The notes: generated from the letters alone by a model not told the origin. Counted from the stretch's first letter, positions 1 to 7,417 are shown. The stretch is 10,440 nucleotides of DNA from JANXSF01 sp031394025 (GCA_031394025.1 JANMWO010000055.1:1-10440), one strand, 5' to 3'. Made by a program: numbers and translations.

Positions 1-1227
1 CCAGTATTTGCCGATACACCAGGCGCATTCCCCAAGCGTTTCGCGGTGATGTTTATGGGCAATGGCATCAATGAAGATCATTGGAGTTCCACGGGCAACG
101 GCGCTGATATGAAGCTCAGCAAAACGCTATCCGTGCTTGAGCCATTGAAGCATAAGATCAACGTGATTGACGGGCTGTTTAACAAAGCGGCCACCGGTCA
201 GGGCATTCATCCCGCGCAGACCGGCAGCCTGCTGTCTGGCGCTACTATTCAAAAGGGCGCCATCATCAAAGCGGGCATGACGGTAGATCAAATGATCGCC
301 AATCATGTGGGGCAAGACACTGCGCAATCCAGCATTGTGCTGGCATGTGAGCAGCCGATGACGGGCTATCATGAGTCGAACTTTTCGCTGGCCTACAGTT
401 CGCACATCTCCTGGCAGTCTCCCGATTCTCCGGTGCCCAACGAAGTGTATCCATCGCTTGCGTTCGATAACCTGTTTGAGAATCGTGGCAGCTTGCGCAA
501 CATGAGCATTCTTGACCGCGTGAAAGATCGTGCGGAAATGCTCAGCAAAAAGATCAGCTCCACCGACAAGGGCAAGCTGGATGAATATCTAACCAGCGTG
601 CGTGAAGTGGAAAAGCGCGTGGAAAGCATGCGTAAAACCAAGGATGTGGCGGAAGATGCGGCCAAGGCAAAAAATCGCTCGGTGTTCACCATGGAACGTC
701 CGGCGAACGGCTTGCCGGAAGACCTGCGCGAACATGCCCGCCTGATGTGCGACATCATTGCCATTGCCTTTCAGACCGACAAAACACGAGTAGCTTCGCT
801 ATTGTTGGCTCGCGATCTTTCAGCCCAAATTTATCCGTTCCTAAACGTAAAGGACGGCCACCATTCCGCATCGCACGACAATAATTCCGACAGTTACGAA
901 CGCATCGCCAGTTTCCATTTAAGCCAGCTAGCCTACCTGGCAACCAAGTTAGATAGCATGCCGGAAGGCAATGGAACAGTGCTGGATAATTCTTGCCTCA
1001 TGTGGCTTTCCAATTTATGGATCGGCAGAAAGCACGACAACTTCAGGCTGCCCGTAGTTTTGGCTGGAGGCCTGGGCGGAACGCTCCAGACTGGACGTTC
1101 ACTGGATTACTACAAGGCCGGCGTAGAGAATCGCAAGATGTGCAGCTTGTATTTAGGGATCATGGATCGCATGGGAATCAAGCTGGATAAGTTCGGCGAT
1201 GCCGATACTCGTTTGGCGAATTTGTAA
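1..1227 (+). CDS. DUF1552 family protein, 5' end outside window
   Basis: The frame is open from base 1 to the TAA at 1225-1227, so 408 residues are visible and the true start lies upstream. The visible protein begins with PVFADTPGAFPKRFAVMFMG, the family-typical 'PKRF...NGxxxxxW' opening. It continues with an 'LxPLKxKINVIDGL' segment, a 'TVDQMIA' segment and a C-terminal block with 'HDNFRLPVVLAGGLGG' and 'YLGIMDRMGIKLDKFGD'. These match DUF1552 in order and spacing. DUF1552 proteins are exported proteins of unknown biochemical role, common in Acidobacteria and Planctomycetes and often encoded beside a multidomain DUF1592/DUF1588 cytochrome-like protein. That neighbour, if present, would be off the left edge. 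The missing N-terminus probably carries the export signal (inference). An ATG at 49 is internal to the conserved opening and is not the start. Family assignment is strong; function is unknown. Confidence 0.92.
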   Translation, partial: PVFADTPGAFPKRFAVMFMGNGINEDHWSSTGNGADMKLSKTLSVLEPLKHKINVIDGLFNKAATGQGIHPAQTGSLLSGATIQKGAIIKAGMTVDQMIANHVGQDTAQSSIVLACEQPMTGYHESNFSLAYSSHISWQSPDSPVPNEVYPSLAFDNLFENRGSLRNMSILDRVKDRAEMLSKKISSTDKGKLDEYLTSVREVEKRVESMRKTKDVAEDAAKAKNRSVFTMERPANGLPEDLREHARLMCDIIAIAFQTDKTRVASLLLARDLSAQIYPFLNVKDGHHSASHDNNSDSYERIASFHLSQLAYLATKLDSMPEGNGTVLDNSCLMWLSNLWIGRKHDNFRLPVVLAGGLGGTLQTGRSLDYYKAGVENRKMCSLYLGIMDRMGIKLDKFGDADTRLANL

Positions 1228-1241
1228 GCTAAAATAAAGAT

Positions 1242-1529
1242 GTGAGTGCAAGAACTACCCAACTAATCGAACAGTTCGAATCTCTGCCGCTGGCGAAAAA
1301 AGAACTATTTACGGTGGAGTTGATTGCTCATGTTAAAGCACAAGGTTTGTCGGCGCCGCTAAATGTGGAACAAGAACTGCGGTCACAGGCCATACCCAGC
1401 AGATCCGCACTTTCCCCTGCTGAACGTGCCGAAGCCTTTCGAACTTGGGCTGAAAGCCACCCCCGTACTACACCGGTTCTGTCCGACGATGCCATCAGCC
1501 GTGAAACGATTTATTCACATCGCGGATAG
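1242..1529 (+). CDS. VapB-type antitoxin, partner of a broken PIN toxin
   Basis: This is a 95-residue soluble protein with a GTG start. The ATG two bases upstream at 1240 runs straight into TGA, so GTG 1242 is the first usable start. The N-terminal half is helical (IEQFESLPLAKKELFTVELI). The C-terminal half reads 'ALSPAERAEAFRTWAESHPR' then 'LSDDAISRETIYSHRG', a tail I associate with antitoxins encoded directly before PIN-domain toxins. The stop codon TAG abuts the ATG of the toxin gene at 1530 with no gap, as expected for a co-translated toxin-antitoxin pair. In such pairs the antitoxin binds and blocks the PIN ribonuclease and represses its own promoter. Here the partner toxin is disrupted, so this is now an orphan antitoxin unless it acts on another toxin. 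No good ribosome binding site is visible upstream. The role rests mainly on context and the C-terminal tail. Confidence 0.72.
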   Translation: MSARTTQLIEQFESLPLAKKELFTVELIAHVKAQGLSAPLNVEQELRSQAIPSRSALSPAERAEAFRTWAESHPRTTPVLSDDAISRETIYSHRG

Positions 1530-1785
1530 ATGAGCATTCTTACCGACACCAACATTCTTTTACGCAGCGTCGAACCACTCCATCCTCATCATTCTGTAGC
1601 GGTAGCTGCTGTGCATCGGCTACTTGCCGCTAATACGCCTGTCTACTTTACGCTTCAGAATATCGCGGAGTTCTGGAATGTGGCGACCCGGCCATTGGCA
1701 AACAATGGGCCTTCTAACTTTCGATGTAGATGATTTCAGACGTTACGCGGGTATTGAAGCAGTTCACCCCAAGCCAATCTTTTGA
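1530..1785 (+). pseudogene. VapC-type PIN-domain toxin, internal deletion and frameshift
   Basis: The first 60 codons encode the start of a PIN ribonuclease: 'MSILTDTNILLRSVEPLHPH', with the first catalytic aspartate in the TDTN motif, then 'YFTLQNIAEFWNVATRPLAN' with the conserved mid-domain glutamate. After NNG (about 1710) that frame gives only a short unrelated tail and stops at 1731-1733. In another frame, starting at CTT 1711, the sequence reads LLTFDVDDFRRYAGIEAVHP then KPIF and stops at 1783-1785. That is the normal C-terminal end of this toxin family, including its last conserved aspartates. About 50-60 codons between NNG and LLTF are therefore missing, together with the frame. The lost part normally contains a central acidic residue and core helices, so activity is not expected. 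The upstream antitoxin gene is intact. Confidence 0.85.
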
Positions 1786-1886
1786 TTTTCTGGATCAGCA
1801 GCGTCCAGCCAATGGATTACCCGCGCGTCGGGTCGGGGCTTGGTGAATTCGGAAATGACATTGGTATCAACAAGAAATCCACTCAC
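1764..1886 (-). pseudogene. N-terminal remnant of a second VapC/FitB-like PIN toxin
   Basis: Reading leftwards from a GTG at 1886, the frame encodes MSGFLVDTNVISEFTKPRPD then ARVIHWLDAADPEN and a short unrelated tail before a stop at 1764. The 'FLVDTNVISEF' segment carries the first catalytic aspartate and asparagine of a PIN domain, and 'VIHWLDAADP' matches the next helix of FitB/VapC-like toxins. Family members are about 130-140 residues; this one ends after 40, so roughly the last 100 residues are gone. The GTG overlaps the stop codon of the upstream antitoxin gene by four bases (GTGA at 1883-1886), the usual coupling in such modules. Its 3' end overlaps the tail of the forward-strand toxin remnant (1764-1785), which suggests a deletion joined the two convergent modules here (inference). 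Confidence 0.82.
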
Positions 1887-2131
1887 AGATCAATGGGCCT
1901 GGGGTAATCTATCTGCCGTTCCAGTTTCAACCCGGAATCACGCAACGGGGATTCTAGAAGAAACTGTCCAAGGGGCTTCTTCGGTTTTTGCGCAGATACC
2001 GGCAGCGGATCGTGCGTAGGTGAAGATTTCAATGCCTGAATTAGAACGTCTTCGACATTCTGAAATTCGCCGCTAGCCATCCTATTGCGGATGAGGTTTT
2101 CAAGTTCGGGTTTATGGATTTCAATGATCAT
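1883..2131 (-). CDS. VapB-like antitoxin, partner of truncated PIN toxin
   Basis: This 82-residue protein starts at ATG 2131. Its N-terminal part, 'MIIEIHKPELENLIRNRMAS' followed by 'GEFQNVEDVLIQALKS', has the strand-helix-helix pattern of small ribbon-helix-helix-type antitoxins. Its C-terminal part, 'PLGQFLLESPLRDSGLKLER' then 'DYPRPIDL', is the toxin-binding tail typical of antitoxins paired with FitB/VapC-like PIN toxins. The N-terminal half is expected to bind the operator of its own module (family knowledge). It is complete and overlaps its toxin by four bases, but the toxin is truncated to 40 residues. It lies 25 bases after the DUF1697 gene on the same strand and may be read through from it. 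A purine-rich GAGAGTAG lies about 10-15 bases before the ATG. Confidence 0.82.
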   Translation of the reverse strand: MIIEIHKPELENLIRNRMASGEFQNVEDVLIQALKSSPTHDPLPVSAQKPKKPLGQFLLESPLRDSGLKLERQIDYPRPIDL

Positions 2132-2156
2132 GTGACGCTTCTACTCTCAATCCATA

Positions 2157-2705
2157 TTAGCCCAGCCCCTCAGCCATCTGCCCAAGCTTCAAAACACTGT
2201 TCCAATTGCGACCAGTCATGGGGATTCCCAACGCCTTATCAATACGCCCAACCGGAAGCTTTGATTTCCCCTGCCCGTTCGGAAAATAAATGTAAAGCTC
2301 CCGACCCCCAGCCTGCACCTCCTCTGGATCAGTCTCAATAGCAATAAGCTTTTTCCAGGCTTCCTGCCCAGGATCTGTGGCCAGAAAATTGACAAGCAGC
2401 TTGGCCGGATCTATGCCTGACCTTTTAGCAAATGGGTTGTTTGCGATCACTTCTTTCCACTCAGCATGAGTGCGCAGCACAACACTGGGGCGAAAGCCGA
2501 AGTCTGCTTCAATAGCGCTCTCAATCCGTTGCGCTAACCCCGGCAGATGATTTTCTTCTGCCCTGAAAATCACGTTACCGCTCTGAATGAAGGTGGTCGC
2601 GTCGTTGAGTCCCAGTGAATCGTAGAGGCCTCGCAATGCCTCCATTTTGATTTTGTTGTGACCGCCCACATTGACGCCGCGCAGCAGAGACACAATCACC
2701 GGCAT
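2157..2705 (-). CDS. DUF1697 family protein
   Basis: This is a complete 182-residue cytosolic protein with no signal peptide or membrane segment. The opening 'MPVIVSLLRGVNVGGHNKIK' followed by 'MEALRGLYDSLGL' and 'ATTFIQSGNVIFRAEE' is the signature of DUF1697. The later 'NNPFA' and C-terminal 'GRNWNSVLKLGQMAEGL' (compare 'RNWxTVxKL') are also family marks. Length matches the family norm of about 180 residues. The molecular function of DUF1697 is not established. The ATG is three bases after the stop codon of the regulator-like gene, so the two are very likely co-transcribed and translationally coupled; no strong independent ribosome binding site is seen. The gene looks intact. Confidence 0.93.
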   Translation of the reverse strand: MPVIVSLLRGVNVGGHNKIKMEALRGLYDSLGLNDATTFIQSGNVIFRAEENHLPGLAQRIESAIEADFGFRPSVVLRTHAEWKEVIANNPFAKRSGIDPAKLLVNFLATDPGQEAWKKLIAIETDPEEVQAGGRELYIYFPNGQGKSKLPVGRIDKALGIPMTGRNWNSVLKLGQMAEGLG

Positions 2706-2708
2706 GCG

Positions 2709-3326
2709 TTACCAAACGTGCCAGGCAACCACTTCTGGTTGTGCCGGTGTGTTGCTGATCACTCTGGAATGCAGCACTAACTGTAGATTCTGATTCTCCC
2801 AGCCCTGTGGCAAGGTTCGAAGAATGGCACCCAGTTGTTCCAGATCGGCAACCAGCCTGCCCGCTGCTTCTGTCCCAAATTGCTTCACACCAGCAACCAC
2901 AAACTGCGCTCCCCCAGCGATGGGAGTCTTCACCCGACACACCAGGAAATAATCCTCGGCAGCCGAGCCGTCTTCCTTTGAGGAAATGTTCCAATCCCTG
3001 GGTGGCTGACCAGCCGACACGTAGTATTGCGCCAGTCGCTTGCGCACTTCACGCGCACCGATCGGTACAATGGTGTCGTCCCCCATATCGGAATTGGGTT
3101 GACGTCCGAACACTTCCACCGCAATGCTACGCTCTTTCAGGCAACCCATTTCCCCAGACAAAGCCTTGAGGCAAACGTATTCCAAAAACTGTTGACCACG
3201 CTTGCTGCCCTGGAAAGACGGGCTAGCCAGAATATGTTTTAACTGGGCCTGAATTTCCGAAGCAACTGGAAGAGTTGGAGTGGGGCCAGCCAGCGAATCT
3301 TTAGGGTATGCCGCCGAGTTTGCCAT
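2709..3326 (-). CDS. Acidobacterial regulator-like protein, shortened middle
   Basis: From ATG 3326 the protein has 205 residues. An AAGG lies about seven bases upstream, and the conserved part begins only around residue 20. An ATG at 3359 (216 residues) is possible but lacks a ribosome binding site. Residues about 28-106 contain 'LKHILASPSFQGSKRGQQFL', 'LKERSIAVEVFGRQPNSDMG' and 'EVRKRLAQYYVSAG'. This domain begins many acidobacterial proteins and is thought to be regulatory. Residues about 125-205 ('FVVAGVKQFGTEAAGRLVAD' to 'PEVVAWHVW') resemble the C-terminus of longer proteins with the same N-terminus. The membrane-spanning middle I would expect between them is absent, and DWNI runs straight into the C-terminal part. 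It is either a natural short form or an in-frame deletion. It is divergent from the receptor and coupled to DUF1697. A regulatory role is inferred. Confidence 0.6.
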   Translation of the reverse strand: MANSAAYPKDSLAGPTPTLPVASEIQAQLKHILASPSFQGSKRGQQFLEYVCLKALSGEMGCLKERSIAVEVFGRQPNSDMGDDTIVPIGAREVRKRLAQYYVSAGQPPRDWNISSKEDGSAAEDYFLVCRVKTPIAGGAQFVVAGVKQFGTEAAGRLVADLEQLGAILRTLPQGWENQNLQLVLHSRVISNTPAQPEVVAWHVW

Positions 3327-3397
3327 ACGGGTGCCTTGATTGTCCTTCTTTTGAAACATCAATGCAATGGGATGAAAACTCGATTGTTTACAAGTCC

Positions 3398-3421
3398 TTA
3401 CACCCGTGATTCACCGTGTAA
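3398..3421. promoter_or_regulatory. Nested palindrome in divergent promoter region
   Basis: TTACAC at 3398-3403 is matched by GTGTAA at 3416-3421, and the spacer holds a second inverted repeat, GTGA-T-TCAC (3406-3414), almost on the same centre. It lies between the divergent regulator-like gene and the receptor, a natural operator position. In the second copy of this region (about 7410-7435) the repeat is only partly preserved. Binding by the neighbouring regulator-like protein is a guess. Confidence 0.35.
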
Positions 3422-3516
3422 CCCGTTGTATTCTGTAAGCGATGGGTAGATACTCAATAAAATCCATCCGAGGCCTTGCTTACAGGCATGGTCCTTTGGC
3501 TGAAGGGTGTTCGCTT

Positions 3517-3544
3517 TTGTTGATTGTGCCGATTGCAGTATGAT
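3517..3544 (+). promoter_or_regulatory. Candidate sigma-70-type promoter of receptor gene
   Basis: TTGTTG (3517-3522) and TATGAT (3539-3544) are separated by 16 bases; the -10 box matches the consensus at five of six positions. Transcription would begin near 3551, giving a leader of about 75 bases before the receptor ATG. The duplicated copy near 7510-7540 keeps the -35-like TTGTTG but has TATGGG in place of TATGAT. Confidence 0.4.
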
Positions 3545-3613
3545 AGCGACTACAACAGTAAGGTTCACCGCAGCCGAATTGTCGGGGTCAGTTTGAAACC
3601 CAGTTCAAAACAT

Positions 3614-3619
3614 GAGGAG
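3614..3619 (+). promoter_or_regulatory. Ribosome binding site fixing the receptor start
   Basis: GAGGAG lies six bases before the ATG at 3626. It settles the start, because the same frame stays open upstream to about 3524 but gives no signal peptide there, whereas 3626 begins a clean one. Confidence 0.85.
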
Positions 3620-3625
3620 TCCAAG

Positions 3626-6600
3626 ATGACTAAGTCTTTTTTCCAGAGCATAATTCTATCCGTTTTGCTCTGCATTCCTGCAGCGGCCCAAGCGCCTACA
3701 GGAACCATTACGGGTCGCGTCACAGATGCCAGTGGCGCAGCAATCCCCGGAGCCAAAATCACCATTGAAGCGGAACGTACCGGCTTCAAACAGACTCAGG
3801 CTTCCGGTGCCGATGGCCGATTTGTTCAACCAAGTCTGTTGCCCACCAGTTATAAGGTCACGGCTGAAAAAACCGGCTTCTCCAAGTTCATTACTACCGG
3901 AATCCAGTTGGATGCCAGCCAATCCGTAACTGTTGATATCGCCATGAGAGTGGGCGATGTCACAACAGTTGTAGAAGTGACGGCTGACATTGCCCAGTTG
4001 AAGACGGAAACATCCAGCGCGGCCACCACCATCACCCAACGACAGATTTTGGATCTGCCCACCGGTCGCAACCCGTTTTCAGTGGCCACCCTCACTTCGG
4101 GCGTCATCCCCGGTGGCGGTGGTTCCACCCCTTGGATCAGCGGCGGTCGCAACGCTACCAGCGAAATCCTGATTGACGGCAACACCGGCATTGTTCCGGA
4201 AAACAACGTCAGCATCAACGACGGCGGCTACATACCAATTATGGATAGCATCGCTGAAGTGACTGTGATCAAGAACTCTCTCGCTGCCGAATATGGACGA
4301 ACTGGCGGCGGTGTACTCACCTCAACCACTCGCAGCGGCGGCAACACTCCGCATTTCGGATTATTTGAATATTTCCGCAACCCGGCACTGAATGCCAATA
4401 GCTGGGGAAACAACCGCAATGGCGTAAAGCGCCCCAGTTGCTGCTCGTTCAACCAATATGGATTCAATGTCGGCGGACCAGTCGTGATCCCTCACATCTA
4501 TGATGGCCACAATAAGACCTTTTTGTTTTGGAGCCATCAGTTCACCAAGAATTCCAGCATTCAGGTGCCCACGGCAACTGTGCCGATTCAGGAATGGAGA
4601 GACGGAAACTTCTCCAACCTCCGTCAGGCAAATCCCGGCGCTGGCAACCCACTGATCGTTATCTATGATCCGCTGACGTTCTCCGGCGGTACCTTGGGCT
4701 CCCGTACTGCGTTCCCTGGTAACATCATTCCTCAGAACCGGATTGATAATATTTCCAGAGGTCTATTGAAGTTCTGGCCACAACCGAACAACACCCAGAA
4801 CATTACCGCTGGTGCAACCACCATTGGATCGAACAATTTCATCGCGCAAGGCAAACAGCGCAGCACCGATAACAAGTTCGATTCCCGCCTGGATCATTAC
4901 TTTAGTGAAAAGCTGAGAATGTTCGCACGCGGTTCCTACGATAATGGCCCCAACCTTCCGTTCAACGGATTTGGCAACATCGGCACCAGTATTGGTGACG
5001 GAAACACAACCAGCACCTTGCCGAATATTACCAGCAACTTTGTGTATTCGATGACGCCCACCACCATCGTGAACTTCAGCTTGGGTTTCGGCCAGAAGGA
5101 CGTTACCCGCTATCCGTTCTCCACCGGTACCAAGCCTAGCTCCCTGGGATTCCCTAAAGAATTAGATGGAATCGTTGCCTTGAATAATTCTGAGTTCCCA
5201 AACATTGCTGGAACCGGCGTTGCGAATCTTGGTCAAAACACATTCACCTATTTAGACATCAAAGCTTACGCCTATACAGCCCGCGGTGACATCAGCAAAG
5301 TCTTCACCAAGCACACCGTCAAGGTTGGCGGGGAATACCGCAAGTTAATGTTGAACTTCACGCAATATGGTAACCCCAGCGGCCAGTATGGTTTCGGCAA
5401 TACGCCAACCAAGAAAGACCTGCTTTCCACAAGCCAAATTGAAGGCTTCGGATTTGCCAGCTTCCTGCTTGGAATTCCCAACAACGGCGGCGGCATCAGC
5501 CACAGCTTCTCTAACGCCACTGCTGCCAACTACTTCGCTTTTTATGTGGATGACACTTGGAAGTTGAGCCGCAAGCTTACCCTGAACATTGGCTTGCGCT
5601 ACGAAGCGGAACAGCCCCGAACGGAACGCTACAACCGGCTGAACCATTTCGATTTGGCAGTCACATCACCACTTGCGGGCAAGGTTCCTGCTTTTCCCAA
5701 TTTGAAAGGCGCGTTCGTGTTCCAGGATGCCGACAACCGGCGTCAGGTTCCTACCGATTTGAACAACTTCGGTCCACGTTTCGGTTTCGCTTACCAGATC
5801 ACTCCTAAGACCGTGTTCCGCGCAGCTTACGGCATCACTTACTCCGGCTCGGCCATTACGGCGGCTGGCACCTCTGGTAGCTCTGGTGTAATCGGATTTG
5901 AAAACAACACTCCGTTTGCCGTCACCAACGACAATTACGCAACTATTCTAACCACCTGGAGCAACCCTTACCCGGCAGGCTACAACCTTCCTTTGGGTGC
6001 TGCTGGCGGTCCTGGCACCAACATCGGCCTGGGCATTGGCAGTGGTATATTCATCGACAACCAGAACCCCATGATTCAGCAATGGAATGCGAACCTGCAG
6101 CGCGAAGTCAAGGGTGGATGGGTATTCGAGGCAGGCTACCTGGCCAGCACCGGTCATCATCTGATCGACGGCGAAGGCGGCATCAACTTGAATCAATTGC
6201 CAGCTTCGGCTTTCGCTTTAGGCAATACGTTAAACGACAACGTGACTAATCCGTTCTATCGGCTGGCGGGTGTGAACACCACGTCGGCGCTGTTCACCGG
6301 GCCAACCACTTCGCGACGGCAATTACTGACGGCATACCCTCAATACACCGGGGTTTCGCCGTTCCGAATTCCGCAGGGCAATTCTAACTACAATGCATTC
6401 ACGTTTGAAGCTAACAAGCGCTTCTCCCAAGGCTTGCAGTTGTTGGCCAGCTTCACCGGCGGCAAGACGATTGATGACGTCTCCTCTACTGTGAACTTCT
6501 ACGGAGCCGTGGGTTCCAAGCAGGATTATTACAATCGTAAAGCTGAAAAATCCCTTTCTTCGCAAGATGTTTCCAAGCGCCTTGTCATCAGCGGCAACTA

Positions 6601-7138
6601 CGAAATTCCGGTTGGCCATCATCGTAAGTTTGCTGCCAACATGCCCAAGCCTGTGGATTTCGTCCTCGGTGGATGGCAGATTAACGGCATCTACGTTGCC
6701 CAAACAGCCATTCCGTTTGCAATCAGCAACGGCGGCAACAACTGCCAGATCGGTTGCCCTGGCCAACGCCCAAATAACAATGGCAAGTCGGCAGTAAGAA
6801 CCGGCCCTATTGACCAACGCCTGGGCACTGGCGGAACACCAACCTACTTCGATACCAGCGTGTTCTCACAAGCTGGCAACTTCACCTTTGGAAACACGTC
6901 GCGCTTCTCACCAGATCTGCGCGGGCCGTCAATCTTCAACATTGATTTCTCTGTCTTCAAAGGCTTTAAATTTAGAGAGAAGCTGACCGCTCAAATCCGT
7001 GCAGAAGCGTTCAATGGCTTCAATCACCCAACCTGGGGCAATCCTGGTTTGACAGTGAACCAGCCCGGCACGTTTGGCATCATCAGCGGTGCCAACGGCA
7101 ACCGCACCATGCAGTTAGCCCTGAAGGTGAACTACTAA
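3626..7138 (+). CDS. Oar-like TonB-dependent receptor, outer membrane
   Basis: This 1170-residue outer membrane protein is expected to import a substrate by TonB-driven transport; the substrate is unknown. Residues 1-22 are a signal peptide (MTKSFFQSIILSVLLCIPAA, then AQA). Residues about 25-110 form a carboxypeptidase-regulatory-like domain: 'GTITGRVTDASGAAIPGAKI', 'GADGRFVQPSLLPTSYKVTA' and 'EKTGFSKF'. A plug domain follows, with 'QRQILDLPTGRNP', 'EILIDG' and 'SIAEVTVIKNSLAAEYGRTG'. From about residue 250 to the end is a large barrel, including 'DDTWKLSRKLTLNIGLRYE' and 'LQREVKGGWVFEAGYLAST'. The last residue is tyrosine, in keeping with the aromatic ending recognised by the outer-membrane assembly machinery. 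The architecture and length fit the Oar-like family abundant in Acidobacteria. No clear TonB box is visible. It stands alone, divergent from the regulator-like gene, and is followed by a hairpin. A second, ruined copy lies downstream. Confidence 0.93.
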   Translation: MTKSFFQSIILSVLLCIPAAAQAPTGTITGRVTDASGAAIPGAKITIEAERTGFKQTQASGADGRFVQPSLLPTSYKVTAEKTGFSKFITTGIQLDASQSVTVDIAMRVGDVTTVVEVTADIAQLKTETSSAATTITQRQILDLPTGRNPFSVATLTSGVIPGGGGSTPWISGGRNATSEILIDGNTGIVPENNVSINDGGYIPIMDSIAEVTVIKNSLAAEYGRTGGGVLTSTTRSGGNTPHFGLFEYFRNPALNANSWGNNRNGVKRPSCCSFNQYGFNVGGPVVIPHIYDGHNKTFLFWSHQFTKNSSIQVPTATVPIQEWRDGNFSNLRQANPGAGNPLIVIYDPLTFSGGTLGSRTAFPGNIIPQNRIDNISRGLLKFWPQPNNTQNITAGATTIGSNNFIAQGKQRSTDNKFDSRLDHYFSEKLRMFARGSYDNGPNLPFNGFGNIGTSIGDGNTTSTLPNITSNFVYSMTPTTIVNFSLGFGQKDVTRYPFSTGTKPSSLGFPKELDGIVALNNSEFPNIAGTGVANLGQNTFTYLDIKAYAYTARGDISKVFTKHTVKVGGEYRKLMLNFTQYGNPSGQYGFGNTPTKKDLLSTSQIEGFGFASFLLGIPNNGGGISHSFSNATAANYFAFYVDDTWKLSRKLTLNIGLRYEAEQPRTERYNRLNHFDLAVTSPLAGKVPAFPNLKGAFVFQDADNRRQVPTDLNNFGPRFGFAYQITPKTVFRAAYGITYSGSAITAAGTSGSSGVIGFENNTPFAVTNDNYATILTTWSNPYPAGYNLPLGAAGGPGTNIGLGIGSGIFIDNQNPMIQQWNANLQREVKGGWVFEAGYLASTGHHLIDGEGGINLNQLPASAFALGNTLNDNVTNPFYRLAGVNTTSALFTGPTTSRRQLLTAYPQYTGVSPFRIPQGNSNYNAFTFEANKRFSQGLQLLASFTGGKTIDDVSSTVNFYGAVGSKQDYYNRKAEKSLSSQDVSKRLVISGNYEIPVGHHRKFAANMPKPVDFVLGGWQINGIYVAQTAIPFAISNGGNNCQIGCPGQRPNNNGKSAVRTGPIDQRLGTGGTPTYFDTSVFSQAGNFTFGNTSRFSPDLRGPSIFNIDFSVFKGFKFREKLTAQIRAEAFNGFNHPTWGNPGLTVNQPGTFGIISGANGNRTMQLALKVNY

Positions 7139-7220
7139 CTTCAGTCGATAATCGAAATCGGTGACGGGGGCGCATTTCCATTTTGCGTCCCCGTTACCGA
7201 TTTCGAACTACCCGCAGGCG
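6914..7220. repeat. Receptor 3' end direct repeat, copy A (with 10112-10417)
   Basis: The last 75 codons of the receptor and about 80 bases beyond the stop recur at 10112-10417, with a constant offset of 3198 bases through the coding part. Coding identity is high (12 differences between 6929 and 7138). The downstream hairpin is included, with more changes. Confidence 0.93.
7153..7205 (+). terminator. Long hairpin after the receptor gene
   Basis: Arms 7153-7174 and 7184-7205 pair over 22 positions (20 Watson-Crick, two G-U) around a nine-base loop TTTCCATTT. It begins 14 bases after the receptor stop codon. There is no T-run after the right arm, so it is not a textbook intrinsic terminator; it may stop transcription with help or protect the mRNA end. 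Confidence 0.6.
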
Positions 7221-7231
7221 CTTTGGTCGCG

Positions 7232-7417
7232 CTAAAATGAATTGGTAGTAGTTTTGCTCGGCGGCAGATCAATCACAATGGGGGAAACGCCGCCTGCCGT
7301 CACGTAGCATTGCACCAGTCGATTGAGCACTTCACGCCATACCGGTTCATTGATTGGCCTTCTTTTGAAATATGAATGCCATGAGATGAAAACTTGATCG
7401 TTTACAAGTCCTTCCAC
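7232..7417 (-). pseudogene. Remnant of a second regulator-like gene
   Basis: Reading leftwards, the sequence from about 7417 copies the start region of the intact regulator-like gene and then jumps, within the shared 'CACTTCACGC', to its codons for 'REVRKRLAQYYVSAG'. Here these read REVLNRLVQCYVTAGG. About 265 bases, most of the N-terminal domain, are deleted. The remaining tail reads SPIVIDLPP, a segment usual in full-length members of this family but missing from the intact neighbour at 2709-3326, then ends at 7232. The ATG corresponding to the intact gene's start is now out of frame and meets a stop after two codons. It lies in the same relative place (left of and divergent from the receptor copy) as its paralogue and is not expected to be functional. 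Confidence 0.75.

Larger units (their letters stand above)
3322..3551. repeat. Intergenic direct repeat, copy A (with 7336-7549)
   Basis: The stretch from the regulator start codon to just past the receptor promoter recurs at 7336-7549 with scattered substitutions and an indel of about 18 bases. Shared blocks include CCTTCTTTTGAAA, AAAATCCATCCGAGGC and GGGTGTTCGCTTTTGTTGAT. The order and orientation are the same, so this is a tandem duplication of a locus rather than a mobile repeat. Confidence 0.88.

Noticed and set aside
2114..2341. Forward open frame opposite the DUF1697 gene
   Set aside because: It is the antisense shadow of a clear DUF1697 gene, and its proline- and serine-rich product looks non-biological.
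3327..3362. Longer forms of the regulator-like gene from TTG 3362 or ATG 3359
   Set aside because: No ribosome binding site is seen there, whereas ATG 3326 has AAGG at good spacing; the added residues show no conserved feature. Not excluded.
3524..3625. Upstream extension of the receptor by 34 codons
   Set aside because: It overlaps the candidate promoter, lacks a ribosome binding site and hides the signal peptide; GAGGAG before ATG 3626 decides the start.
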